A DNA stretch of 41,629 bases from an uncultured Lachnospiraceae bacterium. Lineage in GTDB: Bacteria > Bacillota > Clostridia > Lachnospirales > Lachnospiraceae. Below the pieces are notes generated by a model. The model saw only the letters and a program-made list of their open reading frames with translations. It searched no databases and was not told the DNA's origin. The stretch's first letter is position 1; every line of letters starts with the position of its first letter. Shown piece after piece: positions 33,956-41,629 of the stretch. The translations under genes were made by a program, and so were the position numbers. The stretch spans positions 1 to 41,629 of the forward strand of contig CANOMQ010000038.1 of the NCBI GenBank assembly GCA_947567595.1. Reading direction: 5' to 3'.

Positions 33956-35407
33956 ATGGAACAGGAAAAAAAGGGCTATTCCCTGAAAAACAGGCTTTAC
34001 ATGCTGCTTTTGGTCTGCCTTTTGCCGCTCACCGTCCTGATTATGTACCTGCTTGTCATGATTAACAACGTATCGGGGCAGTATGATGAGATTGTGGAAA
34101 AAATAACGAAAGCAAACGCCTATAACATTAATTTTAAAGACGACCTTGACTATTCCATGTATATTATCGTGGTAAACGCGGAGCGTGCAAACGACATTAT
34201 TGACACGAATAAGCCGGTTCAGATGATTGATGAGGCGCGCGAGGTGTTCGGAATGCTTTCGAAGGAGGCGGACACCGAGGCGGCGCGCACAAGGCTGAGC
34301 GGCATTATCAAAAGTCTCAATACACTGCGCGACCGCGTGATTGAAATTGAGGAGTCCGCCTTGGTGAGCGGGAGCTATGAGACCAATATGGAACGCCTTG
34401 ACCTCAATATCCGCGTGCTCACGGAGCTGATACAGGAGGAAATCCAGTTTTACATTTATGAGCAGATGCGCAACATGGAGACGCTGCGGGAGGGCATTCG
34501 CAGCAATGTAGAGCGCGCGATTTCCATTACAAGCGTGCTGCTCATCTTCATTCTTATCGGGGCGCTGACCATCAGCAAAAAGATTATGGAGGGGATTACG
34601 GCGCCCATCCTTCGCCTGTGTCATGCCGCGGAGCAGGCAGGACGCGGCGATTTTAAGACGCGTGCCCATGAGGAGAACCTGAATGAAATCGCGGTGCTCA
34701 ACGCGAGCTTTAACCGCATGGTGGAGGAAATCGGAAAGCTTGTCGAGGATATCCGTGTCGAGGAGTTAAATCTAAGGGCGGCGGAGCTTCGCCTTTTGCA
34801 GGAGCAGATTAACCCGCATTTTTTGTATAATACGCTGGACAATATTATCTGGCTTGCGGAGTCGAAGGAGACGCAGCAGGTCGTGAACATGGTGTCCGCG
34901 CTCTCCGATTTTTTCCGGACGACGCTGAGCAAGGGTAAGGATTACATTTCCGTAAAGGACGAGGAAGCGCACATCAACAGCTACCTGCAAATCCAGCAGT
35001 TTCGCTACCGTGATATTCTGACCTATGAAATCGACATGGACGAGGAGGTCTATGACTGCGAAATCCTAAAGCTCACCCTCCAGCCGCTTGTCGAGAACGC
35101 GCTCTACCACGGGATTAAGGGAAAGCGCGGGCTTGGGCATATCCGCGTTGCAGGCTGCATTCGGGACGGGCTTTTGGAGTTTACGGTTACGGACAACGGG
35201 ATTGGCATGAAGGAGGAGCGTTTAAGGGAGGTCAGAAGGATTATTACGGGGGAAATGGAAAGCACGAAGGAGAAGGGCGGATTTGGCTTGTTTAATGTCA
35301 ATGAGCGCATTCGTCTGAACTATGGACAGCAGTACGGGATTCGGATTGAGAGTAATTATGGGGAGGGAACGTGTATTTGGGTGACGGTTCCCGCCGTAAA
35401 AAAATGA
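33956..35407 (+). CDS. YesM-type sensor histidine kinase
   Basis: The 483-residue kinase has a membrane segment (13-36), an all-helical extracellular domain (38-185), a second segment (189-207), then HAMP (208-262). The kinase core is of the His_kinase/LytS type: QINPHFLYNTLDNIIW with H288, N381 in PLVENALYHGIKGK, DNGIGM and GGFGLFNVNERI. ATG 33956 is preferred because GGAGGAAGGG lies 8 bases before it; an ATG at 33935 overlaps the regulator stop. With the adjacent AraC-type regulator it forms a YesMN-like pair, typical for sensing sugars directly or through a binding protein. Confidence 0.93.
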   Translation: MEQEKKGYSLKNRLYMLLLVCLLPLTVLIMYLLVMINNVSGQYDEIVEKITKANAYNINFKDDLDYSMYIIVVNAERANDIIDTNKPVQMIDEAREVFGMLSKEADTEAARTRLSGIIKSLNTLRDRVIEIEESALVSGSYETNMERLDLNIRVLTELIQEEIQFYIYEQMRNMETLREGIRSNVERAISITSVLLIFILIGALTISKKIMEGITAPILRLCHAAEQAGRGDFKTRAHEENLNEIAVLNASFNRMVEEIGKLVEDIRVEELNLRAAELRLLQEQINPHFLYNTLDNIIWLAESKETQQVVNMVSALSDFFRTTLSKGKDYISVKDEEAHINSYLQIQQFRYRDILTYEIDMDEEVYDCEILKLTLQPLVENALYHGIKGKRGLGHIRVAGCIRDGLLEFTVTDNGIGMKEERLREVRRIITGEMESTKEKGGFGLFNVNERIRLNYGQQYGIRIESNYGEGTCIWVTVPAVKK

Positions 35408-35500
35408 CCTTTTTTCGTAAAATATTGAACATATTAACTAAAAATTCATGAAAATTATTAAAAGAAAATAAAAAAATCAACAAAATTCTTAAATTAATAG

Positions 35501-35529
35501 TATACATAAGCGATAATTTAAGGTATAAT
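35501..35529 (+). promoter_or_regulatory. Promoter of the sugar ABC transporter operon
   Basis: A perfect TATAAT (35524-35529) has TATACA (35501-35506) at 17 bases as a partial -35 match. The poor -35 agrees with a need for an activator such as the AraC-type regulator encoded upstream. Confidence 0.6.
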
Positions 35530-35530
35530 T

Positions 35531-35561
35531 AATTTCGTAATCGGAAATCGGTTGCGAAATT
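35531..35561 (+). promoter_or_regulatory. Inverted repeat in the ytfQ leader
   Basis: AATTTCGTAATCG (35531-35543) pairs with CGGTTGCGAAATT (35549-35561) with two G-T pairs and a 5-base loop. It begins right at the expected transcription start, so it could be an operator in DNA or a stabilising 5' hairpin in RNA. Confidence 0.5.
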
Positions 35562-35566
35562 ATTTT

Positions 35567-35589
35567 TAATTAATGGAGGGAATTAATTA
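35567..35589 (+). promoter_or_regulatory. Ribosome site displayed in a hairpin loop before ytfQ
   Basis: TAATTAAT (35567-35574) and ATTAATTA (35582-35589) are complementary and frame GGAGGGA, the ribosome site. The A of the ATG is the last paired base. The weak A/T stem would open easily. Confidence 0.4.
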
Positions 35590-36707
35590 TGAAAAAGAAA
35601 TTGGTTGGCGCACTTATGTGCGTAGCAATGACAGCAACAATGCTTGCAGGATGTGGAAGCTCATCAGAGCCTGCAGCAGCACCTGCTCCGGCAGAACCCG
35701 CGGCAGCACCTGCGCAGACACAGGCAGCAGCTCCGGCTGAGACAACACCGGCAGAGGCACCTGCTGAGACACAGGCAGCAGCAGAGCCTGCAGCAAGCGG
35801 CGAGGCAATTAAGGTTGGTTTCGCACAGGTTGGTCATGAGTCAGACTGGCGTGCAGCAAACACAAAGAATTATCAGGATACCTTCAGCGCAGCAAACGGC
35901 TATGAGTTATCCTTCGTAGACTGTGACAACGACCATGCAGTACAGATTGAGACAGTTCGTGGATTTATCGAGCAGGAGTTGGATTATATCTGTATCGCTC
36001 CCATTCAGTCAGCAGGCTGGGACACTGTTCTTCAGGAGGCACAGGACGCAGGTATTCCGGTTCTTATCGTAGACCGTGCAGTAGATGCTGACGCTTCTCT
36101 TTACACAACAGCTCTTGGCTGCGACATGGTAGCTGAGGGTGAGGCAGCAGGTAACTGGCTTGCTGAGTACTTAAACGGCGAAGACGCAAACATTCTTGTA
36201 ATCGAGGGTTCTGTAGGTGCTTCCGCAACACTTGGACGTACAGAGGGCTTCAACAACATCGTTGCCCAGAACTCGAACTGGACGGTTCTTGACTCTCAGT
36301 CAGGTGACTTTACACAGGCTGGCGGACAGGAAGTTATGGAGTCATTCATTAAGTCTTACAGCGACTTCAATGTAGTTGTATGCCAGAACGATAACGAAGC
36401 ATACGGCGCAATGGACGCAATGGATGCAGCAGGTATTACATATGGTACAGACGGCGATGTAATCATCATCTCATTCGACGCTACACATGACGGACTTCAG
36501 TATACATTAGATGGAAAGATTACATGTAACGTAGAGTGTAACCCTCTTCAGGCTGGTTTCGCAGAAGGCGTTATCAAGAAGCTTGAGGCAGGCGAGTCTG
36601 TTGACGCTTGGACACTCGTTGAAGATGAAGCATTCGTATCACCGGGCATCGAGAGCTCTTACGCAGTAACAATGAGTCAGGAAGTATTGGACGGCCGTGC
36701 ATACTAA
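35589..36707 (+). CDS. ytfQ: Sugar ABC transporter substrate-binding lipoprotein (YtfQ-like), first copy
   Basis: The 372-residue binding protein has a lipoprotein signal (LAGC, C22), a Pro/Ala/Glu/Gln-rich tether (28-72), then a Peripla_BP_4 domain. IKVGFAQVGHESDWRAANTKNYQDTF, FIEQELDYICIAPIQSAGWDTVLQEAQDAGIPVLIVDRAV and QSGDFTQAGGQEVMESFI match the E. coli YtfQ pattern (FSQVGSESGWRAAET, IAPVVATGWEPVLKEAKD, QSGDFTRSKGKEVMESFI), known to bind galactofuranose. The natural ligand here may differ. It is followed by a stable hairpin before the ATPase gene, and its codons are strongly optimised, signs of high expression. Confidence 0.9.
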   Translation: MKKKLVGALMCVAMTATMLAGCGSSSEPAAAPAPAEPAAAPAQTQAAAPAETTPAEAPAETQAAAEPAASGEAIKVGFAQVGHESDWRAANTKNYQDTFSAANGYELSFVDCDNDHAVQIETVRGFIEQELDYICIAPIQSAGWDTVLQEAQDAGIPVLIVDRAVDADASLYTTALGCDMVAEGEAAGNWLAEYLNGEDANILVIEGSVGASATLGRTEGFNNIVAQNSNWTVLDSQSGDFTQAGGQEVMESFIKSYSDFNVVVCQNDNEAYGAMDAMDAAGITYGTDGDVIIISFDATHDGLQYTLDGKITCNVECNPLQAGFAEGVIKKLEAGESVDAWTLVEDEAFVSPGIESSYAVTMSQEVLDGRAY

Positions 36708-36738
36708 TTTGAACGAAGCATAAAATGTAAAAAATGAT

Positions 36739-36792
36739 ATATGAGGGGAGAAAATCCCGGAAGGGATGGGATTTTTCTCCCCTCATATTTTA
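36739..36792 (+). terminator. Stable hairpin between ytfQ and ytfR
   Basis: ATATGAGGGGAGAAAATCCC (36739-36758) pairs with its near-perfect complement at 36768-36788 (one extra T), followed by TTTT. It is likely an attenuator and mRNA stabiliser that keeps the binding protein more abundant than the other subunits. Confidence 0.8.
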
Positions 36793-36840
36793 CCAAAAAA
36801 TGATTACCCGGAAAGAAAAACTCTGGAAGGAGATGCCTAT

Positions 36841-38358
36841 ATGGAAAATAATATTGTTTTAAGTGCAAAAGGAATCAGTATGACCTTCCCCGGTGTAAAA
36901 GCATTGCAAAATGTGGATTTCAACTTGAAAAAAGGGGAAATCCGTGCGCTCATGGGTGAAAACGGCGCCGGAAAATCCACACTGATTAAATGTCTTACGG
37001 GGGTAAACAAGTTTGAGGCAGGCGAAATTCATTTGGACGGCGTTGACGGCCCGGTCATCAACAGGGATACGTTGGATGCCCAGCGCAAAGGAATTTCGAC
37101 GGTTTATCAGGAGGTAAACCTGTGTCCCAATCTTTCTGTTGCCGAGAATTTATTTATCGGCAGGGAGCCGATGACAAAGTTCCACACGGTAAACAGAAGG
37201 AAAATGAACGAGATGGCAGCAAACCTGATGAAGGAACTGGATTTGGACGTTGATGTGACGCAGAATTTGGAGGAATACTCATTGGCATTGCAGCAGATGA
37301 TTGCAATTGCCCGTGCGGTTGATATGGATTGTAAGGTTCTGATTTTAGATGAGCCGACCTCCTCACTGGACGACAATGAGGTGGCAAAGCTCTTTGTCAT
37401 GATGAGAAGGCTTCGTGATAAGGGCGTTGGCATTATGTTCGTCACACATTTCCTTGAGCAGGTTTATGAGGTCTGCGATGGTATCACGGTTCTTCGAAAC
37501 GGTACACTGGTTGGGGAGTACAGTATCGAGGAGCTGCCGCGTGTCAAGCTGGTTGCAGCCATGATGGGTAAGGACTTTGATGACCTTGCAAGCATTAAGA
37601 AGGAGGGCAGCGGCGACAAGTCGAAGGAGCCGCTTGTCATTGACGCAAAGGGACTAAGCCATGCCGGAACCATCAAGCCGTTTGATTTGGAGATACATAA
37701 GGGTGAGGTCATTGGACTGACCGGACTTTTGGGAAGCGGACGAAGCGAGCTGGCACGCGCGATTTACGGTGCAGACAGGGCGCAGACAGGTACGTTGAAA
37801 GTAAAAGAAAAGGAAGCAACAATCAAGAATCCGATTGACGCCATGAATCTTGGCATGGGACTTTTGCCGGACGACAGAAAGGCGGAAGGAATTATCGGAG
37901 ACTTGTCCGTGCGTGAAAACATTATTTTAGCCATGCAGGCAAAACAGGGTATTTTTAAGAAAATTCCAATGGCAAAGCAGATTGAAATCGCGGATAAATT
38001 CATTGAAATGCTGCAGATTAAGACCGCAAGCAGGGAAACCTTGATTAAGCAGCTTTCCGGCGGAAACCAGCAGAAGGCAATCCTTGCAAGATGGCTTGCG
38101 ACCGATCCGGATTTCCTGATATTAGATGAACCCACCCGTGGTATTGACATCGGTACCAAGACGGAAATTCAGAAGCTTGTGCTCAAGCTTGCAGACGAGG
38201 GAAAGAGCGTCATGTTTATTTCTTCGGAAATTGAGGAAATGCTTCGTACCTGCAACCGTATGGCAGTGCTTCGGGACGGCGCCAAGGTTGGCGAAATCAG
38301 TGGCGACGACCTGACGCAGGAAGGCGTTATGAAGGCAATTGCGGGAGGTGGAAAATAA
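36841..38358 (+). CDS. ytfR: Sugar ABC transporter double ATPase (YtfR-like)
   Basis: The 505-residue protein has two fused ATPase domains as in monosaccharide importers (RbsA, MglA, YtfR). The first has Walker A GENGAGKST (39-47), a divergent signature YSLALQQ and Walker B VLILDEPTSSLDD. The second has a degenerate Walker A (LLGSGRSE) but a good signature LSGGNQQK and FLILDEPTRGIDIGTK. This split of functions is normal for the family. ATG 36841 follows GGAAGGAG; the frame extends 25 codons upstream into the hairpin but without a site. The stop overlaps the permease ATG (TAATG). Confidence 0.95.
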   Translation: MENNIVLSAKGISMTFPGVKALQNVDFNLKKGEIRALMGENGAGKSTLIKCLTGVNKFEAGEIHLDGVDGPVINRDTLDAQRKGISTVYQEVNLCPNLSVAENLFIGREPMTKFHTVNRRKMNEMAANLMKELDLDVDVTQNLEEYSLALQQMIAIARAVDMDCKVLILDEPTSSLDDNEVAKLFVMMRRLRDKGVGIMFVTHFLEQVYEVCDGITVLRNGTLVGEYSIEELPRVKLVAAMMGKDFDDLASIKKEGSGDKSKEPLVIDAKGLSHAGTIKPFDLEIHKGEVIGLTGLLGSGRSELARAIYGADRAQTGTLKVKEKEATIKNPIDAMNLGMGLLPDDRKAEGIIGDLSVRENIILAMQAKQGIFKKIPMAKQIEIADKFIEMLQIKTASRETLIKQLSGGNQQKAILARWLATDPDFLILDEPTRGIDIGTKTEIQKLVLKLADEGKSVMFISSEIEEMLRTCNRMAVLRDGAKVGEISGDDLTQEGVMKAIAGGGK

Positions 38359-39419
38359 TGGATAAAGTGAAAAAATTAACAAAAATGAAGCTGTTCCTGC
38401 CGATTTTCAGTATGATTCTCGTTATGATGATTAACGTGATTTATGATATTGCAAGCGGAAACCCTCCATTTGGTTTTTTCTCGATTAGTATTAACAATGG
38501 TATTTTATACGGGCGTTTGATTGATATTTTGAACCGAGGCAGCGAGGTTGCCATTTTGGCAATCGGCATGACGCTCGTGGTATCTGCTTCCGCAGGTACG
38601 GATATTTCCGTAGGCTCCGTAATGAGCCTGTCCGGTGGTATGTGCTGTATGCTGCTTGCAGGCTACGGTGTGACAAACGTGAGCAACTATGCCGTTCCCC
38701 TTTGGGTAGGTATGTTAGCAGGTATTGCAATTGCCTGTGTCTGCGGTTTGTTTAACGGATTTTTGGTAGCGTACATGAATATCCAGCCGATGGTCGCAAC
38801 CTTGATTTTATGGTCTGCGGGCAGGGCAATCGGACTTCTGCTTTGCAACAGCAACATCGTGTATGTGCGTGTGCCTTCGTTCCAGTTTTTCGGCGGATAC
38901 TGTGGTATCATTCCGACACCGATTATTATTGCGGCAGTCTGTGTTGCAATTGCGTCTGTTGCATTAAAGTCGACGGCGCTCGGTACCTATATCCAGAGTG
39001 TGGGTATTAATAAGAGGGCTTCGAGAATTTCGGGATTTAATTCCGCAAAGATTATTCTGTTGTGTTATGTAATCTGTGGTCTGTGCGCAGGTATTGCGGG
39101 CTTGGTTGCAACCTGTAGGATTTATTCCGCAGATACCAACAACATTGGTCTGAACATGGAGCTGGACGCTATCCTTGCGGTGGCACTTGGCGGAAACAGC
39201 CTTGGCGGCGGTAAGTTCAACCTTGCCGGTTCCATCATTGGTGCATATACGATTCAGGCGATTACCACAACACTGTACGCTTTGGGCGTTTCTTCCGCAC
39301 AGGCGCCTGTGTTCAAGGCAATCGTGGTTATCTTAATCGTAGTCATCCAGTCACAGCCTGTAAAGGATTACTTCAAGAAGTTATCCGCAAAGAAGGCAGT
39401 TGCAAAGGAGGTGGCATAG
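38358..39419 (+). CDS. ytfT: Sugar ABC transporter permease (YtfT-like)
   Basis: The 353-residue membrane protein of the RbsC/AraH family has about ten helices. Landmarks are ILAIGMTLVVSASAGTDISVGSVMSLSGG, NIQPMVATLILWSAGRAIGLLL and the coupling-loop region ALGGNSLGGGKFNLAGSIIGA. Its start ATG overlaps the ATPase stop, and it ends just before the second permease. Two different permeases plus one double ATPase is the YtfT-YjfF arrangement. Confidence 0.93.
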   Translation: MDKVKKLTKMKLFLPIFSMILVMMINVIYDIASGNPPFGFFSISINNGILYGRLIDILNRGSEVAILAIGMTLVVSASAGTDISVGSVMSLSGGMCCMLLAGYGVTNVSNYAVPLWVGMLAGIAIACVCGLFNGFLVAYMNIQPMVATLILWSAGRAIGLLLCNSNIVYVRVPSFQFFGGYCGIIPTPIIIAAVCVAIASVALKSTALGTYIQSVGINKRASRISGFNSAKIILLCYVICGLCAGIAGLVATCRIYSADTNNIGLNMELDAILAVALGGNSLGGGKFNLAGSIIGAYTIQAITTTLYALGVSSAQAPVFKAIVVILIVVIQSQPVKDYFKKLSAKKAVAKEVA

Positions 39420-39420
39420 G

Positions 39421-40440
39421 ATGAAGAAATTAAAGCTTGGAGGCAATAATATTTTATTAGCCATCACGGTAATCCTGTTTGTTGTCATGTATTTGGGCGG
39501 CTGCATTATCTATGCGGATAAGGGCTTTACCCATCTTCAGACCTTTTTAAACGTGCTGATTAACAACGCGGGACTGATTGCCGTTGCAAGCGGTATGACC
39601 TGTGTTATGCTGACAGGCGGCATTGACATTTCCGTTGGCTCCCTGATTGCGATGGACTGTATGTTTCTGGCAGTCGGCATGGAGCAGTGGGGAATGAGCA
39701 GCCCGGTGCTGATGTTCTTGGTACTGGTTATCGGTATCGTGTTTGGCGTGGTTCAGGGATACTGCGTGGCGTATCTTGAAATCCAGCCGTTTATCGTAAC
39801 GATGGCAGGCATGTTCTTTGCAAGAGGTATGACGGCGGTCATCTGTAAGGATCAGGTAAGTATCGTTTCCGATAAGCTGTTTACGGCAATTTCAAACATG
39901 AAGATTAGCATTCCGTTTGGCGGATATACCAACAAGAAGGGTATTTATCAGGTTCCGTTTATCCGTCCGACCGTTGTCGTTGCATTGCTGGTAGTCGTAC
40001 TGGTGTTCCTGATGCTGAAATACACAAAGTTTGGCAGAAGCATTTATGCGGTGGGCGGCAATCAGGTGTCTGCAACCCTGATGGGACTCAACGTCCGCAA
40101 GACAAAGCTCCTTACTTATACACTGTGCAGCTTCCTGACATCGATTGGCGGTATCTGCTACTGCTTAAACACGATGTGCGGTACGACAACACAGGCGGCA
40201 GGCTTGGAAATGGACGCGATTTCTTCTTCCGTTATCGGCGGAACGCTTTTAACAGGCGGTGTGGGAAATGTGCTTGGCTCCCTTGTCGGCGTGCTTATCA
40301 ATGGTACGATTTCAACGCTGGTTAAGTCAAATGGTAAGCTGGTAAGCTCGTGGGCAAATATTATTACGGCAATTTTGTTATGCTTCTTCATTCTTTTGCA
40401 GGCAATATTTGCAAAAATTAAGGAAAGCAAGAAGGCATAA
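39421..40440 (+). CDS. yjfF: Sugar ABC transporter second permease (YjfF-like)
   Basis: The 339-residue membrane protein is homologous to the preceding permease. Marks are VASGMTCVMLTGGIDISVGSLIAMDCMFL, EIQPFIVTMAGMFFARGMTAVI and SSVIGGTLLTGGVGNVLGSLVG. AAAGGAGGTGG at the end of the previous gene is its ribosome site, and ATG 39421 lies 1 base after the stop at 39417-39419. It should pair with YtfT as a heterodimeric channel. A hairpin follows. Confidence 0.93.
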   Translation: MKKLKLGGNNILLAITVILFVVMYLGGCIIYADKGFTHLQTFLNVLINNAGLIAVASGMTCVMLTGGIDISVGSLIAMDCMFLAVGMEQWGMSSPVLMFLVLVIGIVFGVVQGYCVAYLEIQPFIVTMAGMFFARGMTAVICKDQVSIVSDKLFTAISNMKISIPFGGYTNKKGIYQVPFIRPTVVVALLVVVLVFLMLKYTKFGRSIYAVGGNQVSATLMGLNVRKTKLLTYTLCSFLTSIGGICYCLNTMCGTTTQAAGLEMDAISSSVIGGTLLTGGVGNVLGSLVGVLINGTISTLVKSNGKLVSSWANIITAILLCFFILLQAIFAKIKESKKA

Positions 40441-40451
40441 GGTGAATTTTG

Positions 40452-40494
40452 TTACCCCTGTCTTTGCCATCGTGCAAACGGCAGGGGTAATTTT
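40452..40494 (+). terminator. Hairpin between yjfF and the second binding protein gene
   Basis: TTACCCCTG (40452-40460) pairs with CAGGGGTAA (40482-40490); an inner stem TTTGC/GCAAA adds stability; TTTT follows. It may lower read-through into the second binding-protein gene. Confidence 0.75.
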
Positions 40495-40514
40495 ATCGAC
40501 AGGAGGTGGCAGGC

Positions 40515-41555
40515 ATGATGAAAATGAGAGGAACCAGTTTGTTTATGCCCGCTTTTGTGCTTTGCTTCCTGCTTTTGCTTGCAGGCTGCGGCGCGGGGCA
40601 TGATGCGGCGGCGACATCGGGAACGGAGCCGGAGAGTGAGAGTATGCCGGACGAGGACGACATTGTGATTGGCATTTCCCAAGTCGGCTCGGAGTCGGAC
40701 TGGCGCACGACCAACACGAAGGCGTACATAAATACGTTTACGCAGGAAAAGGGCTATTACCTGATTTTTGAGGACGGACAGCAGAAGCAGGAAAATCAGG
40801 TGAAGGCGGTTCGGAAGTTTATTTTAAAGGGTGTTGACTATATCGTGCTTGCTCCGATTGTAGAGACGGGCTGGGACGCAGTGTTAAAGGAGGCACGGGA
40901 CGCGGGCATTCCGGTGATTATTGTGGACAGGAATGTATCGGTAGAAGACGAGAGCCTTTATACCTGCCGGGTTGGCAGTGATTTAATGCAGGAGGGCAGA
41001 AACGCGGGTGAATGGCTTGCGGATTATTTAGAGTCGCGTGGCAGAAGAAATAAAAAGATTAACATTGTCACATTACAGGGAACGCTCGGTTCCACTGCAC
41101 AGATTGGCAGGACGTCCGGCTTTGCAGAAGTTATGGAAAAACACCCGAACTGGAATATGCTGGAATATCAGTCAGGAGATTTCACGCAGGCGAAGGCGTA
41201 TGAGGTGATGGAATATTTCCTTGAGAAGTATGATGATATTGATGTCGTGATCTGTGAGAATGACAATATGGCATTTGGTGCGATTGAAGCAATCAAAGAA
41301 GCGGGCTTAAAGCTTGGGAAAAACGGGGATATCATACTCATCTCGTTTGATGCGGTGCGCGATGCGCTGCTGCTGGTGCAAAAGGGGGAGATTATGGCTG
41401 ATTTTGAGTGTAATCCGATTATAGGACCTTTGGTAGAAGAAACGCTCCAAAAGCTTGAGCGCGGCGAGCCGGTTGAGAAGGTGCAGTACATAGACGAAAC
41501 ATATTTTGATTACAGAATGGATATCGAGAGCTTGCTTGAGGAGCGGGAATATTAG
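40515..41555 (+). CDS. Second YtfQ-like binding lipoprotein
   Basis: The 346-residue protein starts MMKMRGTSLFMPAFVLCFLL with lipobox LAGC (C25). ATG 40515 lies 8 bases after AGGAGG. The binding domain is even closer to E. coli YtfQ than the first copy: IGISQVGSESDWRTTNTKAY, EDGQQKQENQVKAVRKF, APIVETGWDAVLKEARDAGIPVIIVDRNV and YQSGDFTQAKAYEVMEYF. It has only a short Glu/Ser linker instead of the long Pro/Ala tether. Sited at the operon end behind a hairpin, it may be made at lower level and serve as sensor partner of the kinase, or widen ligand range. Both are inference. Confidence 0.9.
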   Translation: MMKMRGTSLFMPAFVLCFLLLLAGCGAGHDAAATSGTEPESESMPDEDDIVIGISQVGSESDWRTTNTKAYINTFTQEKGYYLIFEDGQQKQENQVKAVRKFILKGVDYIVLAPIVETGWDAVLKEARDAGIPVIIVDRNVSVEDESLYTCRVGSDLMQEGRNAGEWLADYLESRGRRNKKINIVTLQGTLGSTAQIGRTSGFAEVMEKHPNWNMLEYQSGDFTQAKAYEVMEYFLEKYDDIDVVICENDNMAFGAIEAIKEAGLKLGKNGDIILISFDAVRDALLLVQKGEIMADFECNPIIGPLVEETLQKLERGEPVEKVQYIDETYFDYRMDIESLLEEREY

Positions 41556-41629
41556 AGGCTATGGGGTTAATCCATGGTTCTTTCTGAACTTTGGGTATAG
41601 GCAACAAAAATTATAGGTTGAAATCACAT
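41556..41629. other. Window end, no gene seen
   Basis: These 74 bases contain no convincing frame, terminator or promoter. Confidence 0.5.

Noticed and set aside
37740-37760. Degenerate second Walker A in the sugar ATPase as a sign of decay
   Set aside because: Monosaccharide-importer double ATPases normally have one degenerate site.

Overview
The window looks like a chromosomal segment of a Gram-positive, spore-forming anaerobe of the Clostridia, most likely Lachnospiraceae. This rests on recognition, not on a search. Supporting signs are a class 1B dihydroorotate dehydrogenase pair (PyrK/PyrD), a SPOCS/LysM sporulation protein, a class B sortase, a YesMN-type two-component system, an Rpn-family nuclease, AGGAGG ribosome sites and extended -10 promoters. 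No rRNA, tRNA or CRISPR array was seen.

Bases 1-5700 are a mosaic of broken genes. In order they are: the front of a DNA-3-methyladenine glycosylase gene joined in frame to the end of an IS110-type transposase; a surface-protein fragment lacking both ends; an OmpR-type response regulator that has lost its last residues at the junction with that fragment; an intact Rpn-family nuclease; a BspA-like leucine-rich surface protein lacking its start codon and its C-terminus; a YopX-like phage gene tail; and the front of an excisionase. A 24-bp direct repeat brackets the Rpn gene. Bases 5725-7664 hold an AT-rich two-gene unit, a YwgA-like protein plus an HD-domain phosphohydrolase, which could be a defence or nucleotide-pool module.

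Bases 7700-26800 are mostly ordinary chromosome: sortase B with a coupled 39-codon ORF, a chemotaxis receptor, a split chromate-type transporter, glycogen phosphorylase, PyrK-PyrD, a SPOCS/LysM protein, an unknown protein on the minus strand, a large hybrid histidine kinase, an FAD-dependent dehydrogenase, an accessory-looking AAA ATPase-nuclease and the sodium/proline symporter PutP.

Bases 26850-30740 are a cobalamin-riboswitch operon: riboswitch, a 28-residue membrane micro-protein, a substrate-binding lipoprotein overlapping it, a permease, and an ATPase with an extra C-terminal domain. Together they should import vitamin B12 or a related corrinoid when cobalamin is low.

Bases 30750-41555 start with a DHH phosphoesterase that carries an unassigned C-terminal region. 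A response regulator and sensor kinase of YesN/YesM type follow, then a YtfQRT-YjfF-like (galactofuranose-type) sugar ABC transporter with two binding proteins, one at each end. Hairpins after the first binding protein and before the second suggest separate dosing of the binding proteins and the membrane parts. The kinase and regulator probably control the transporter.
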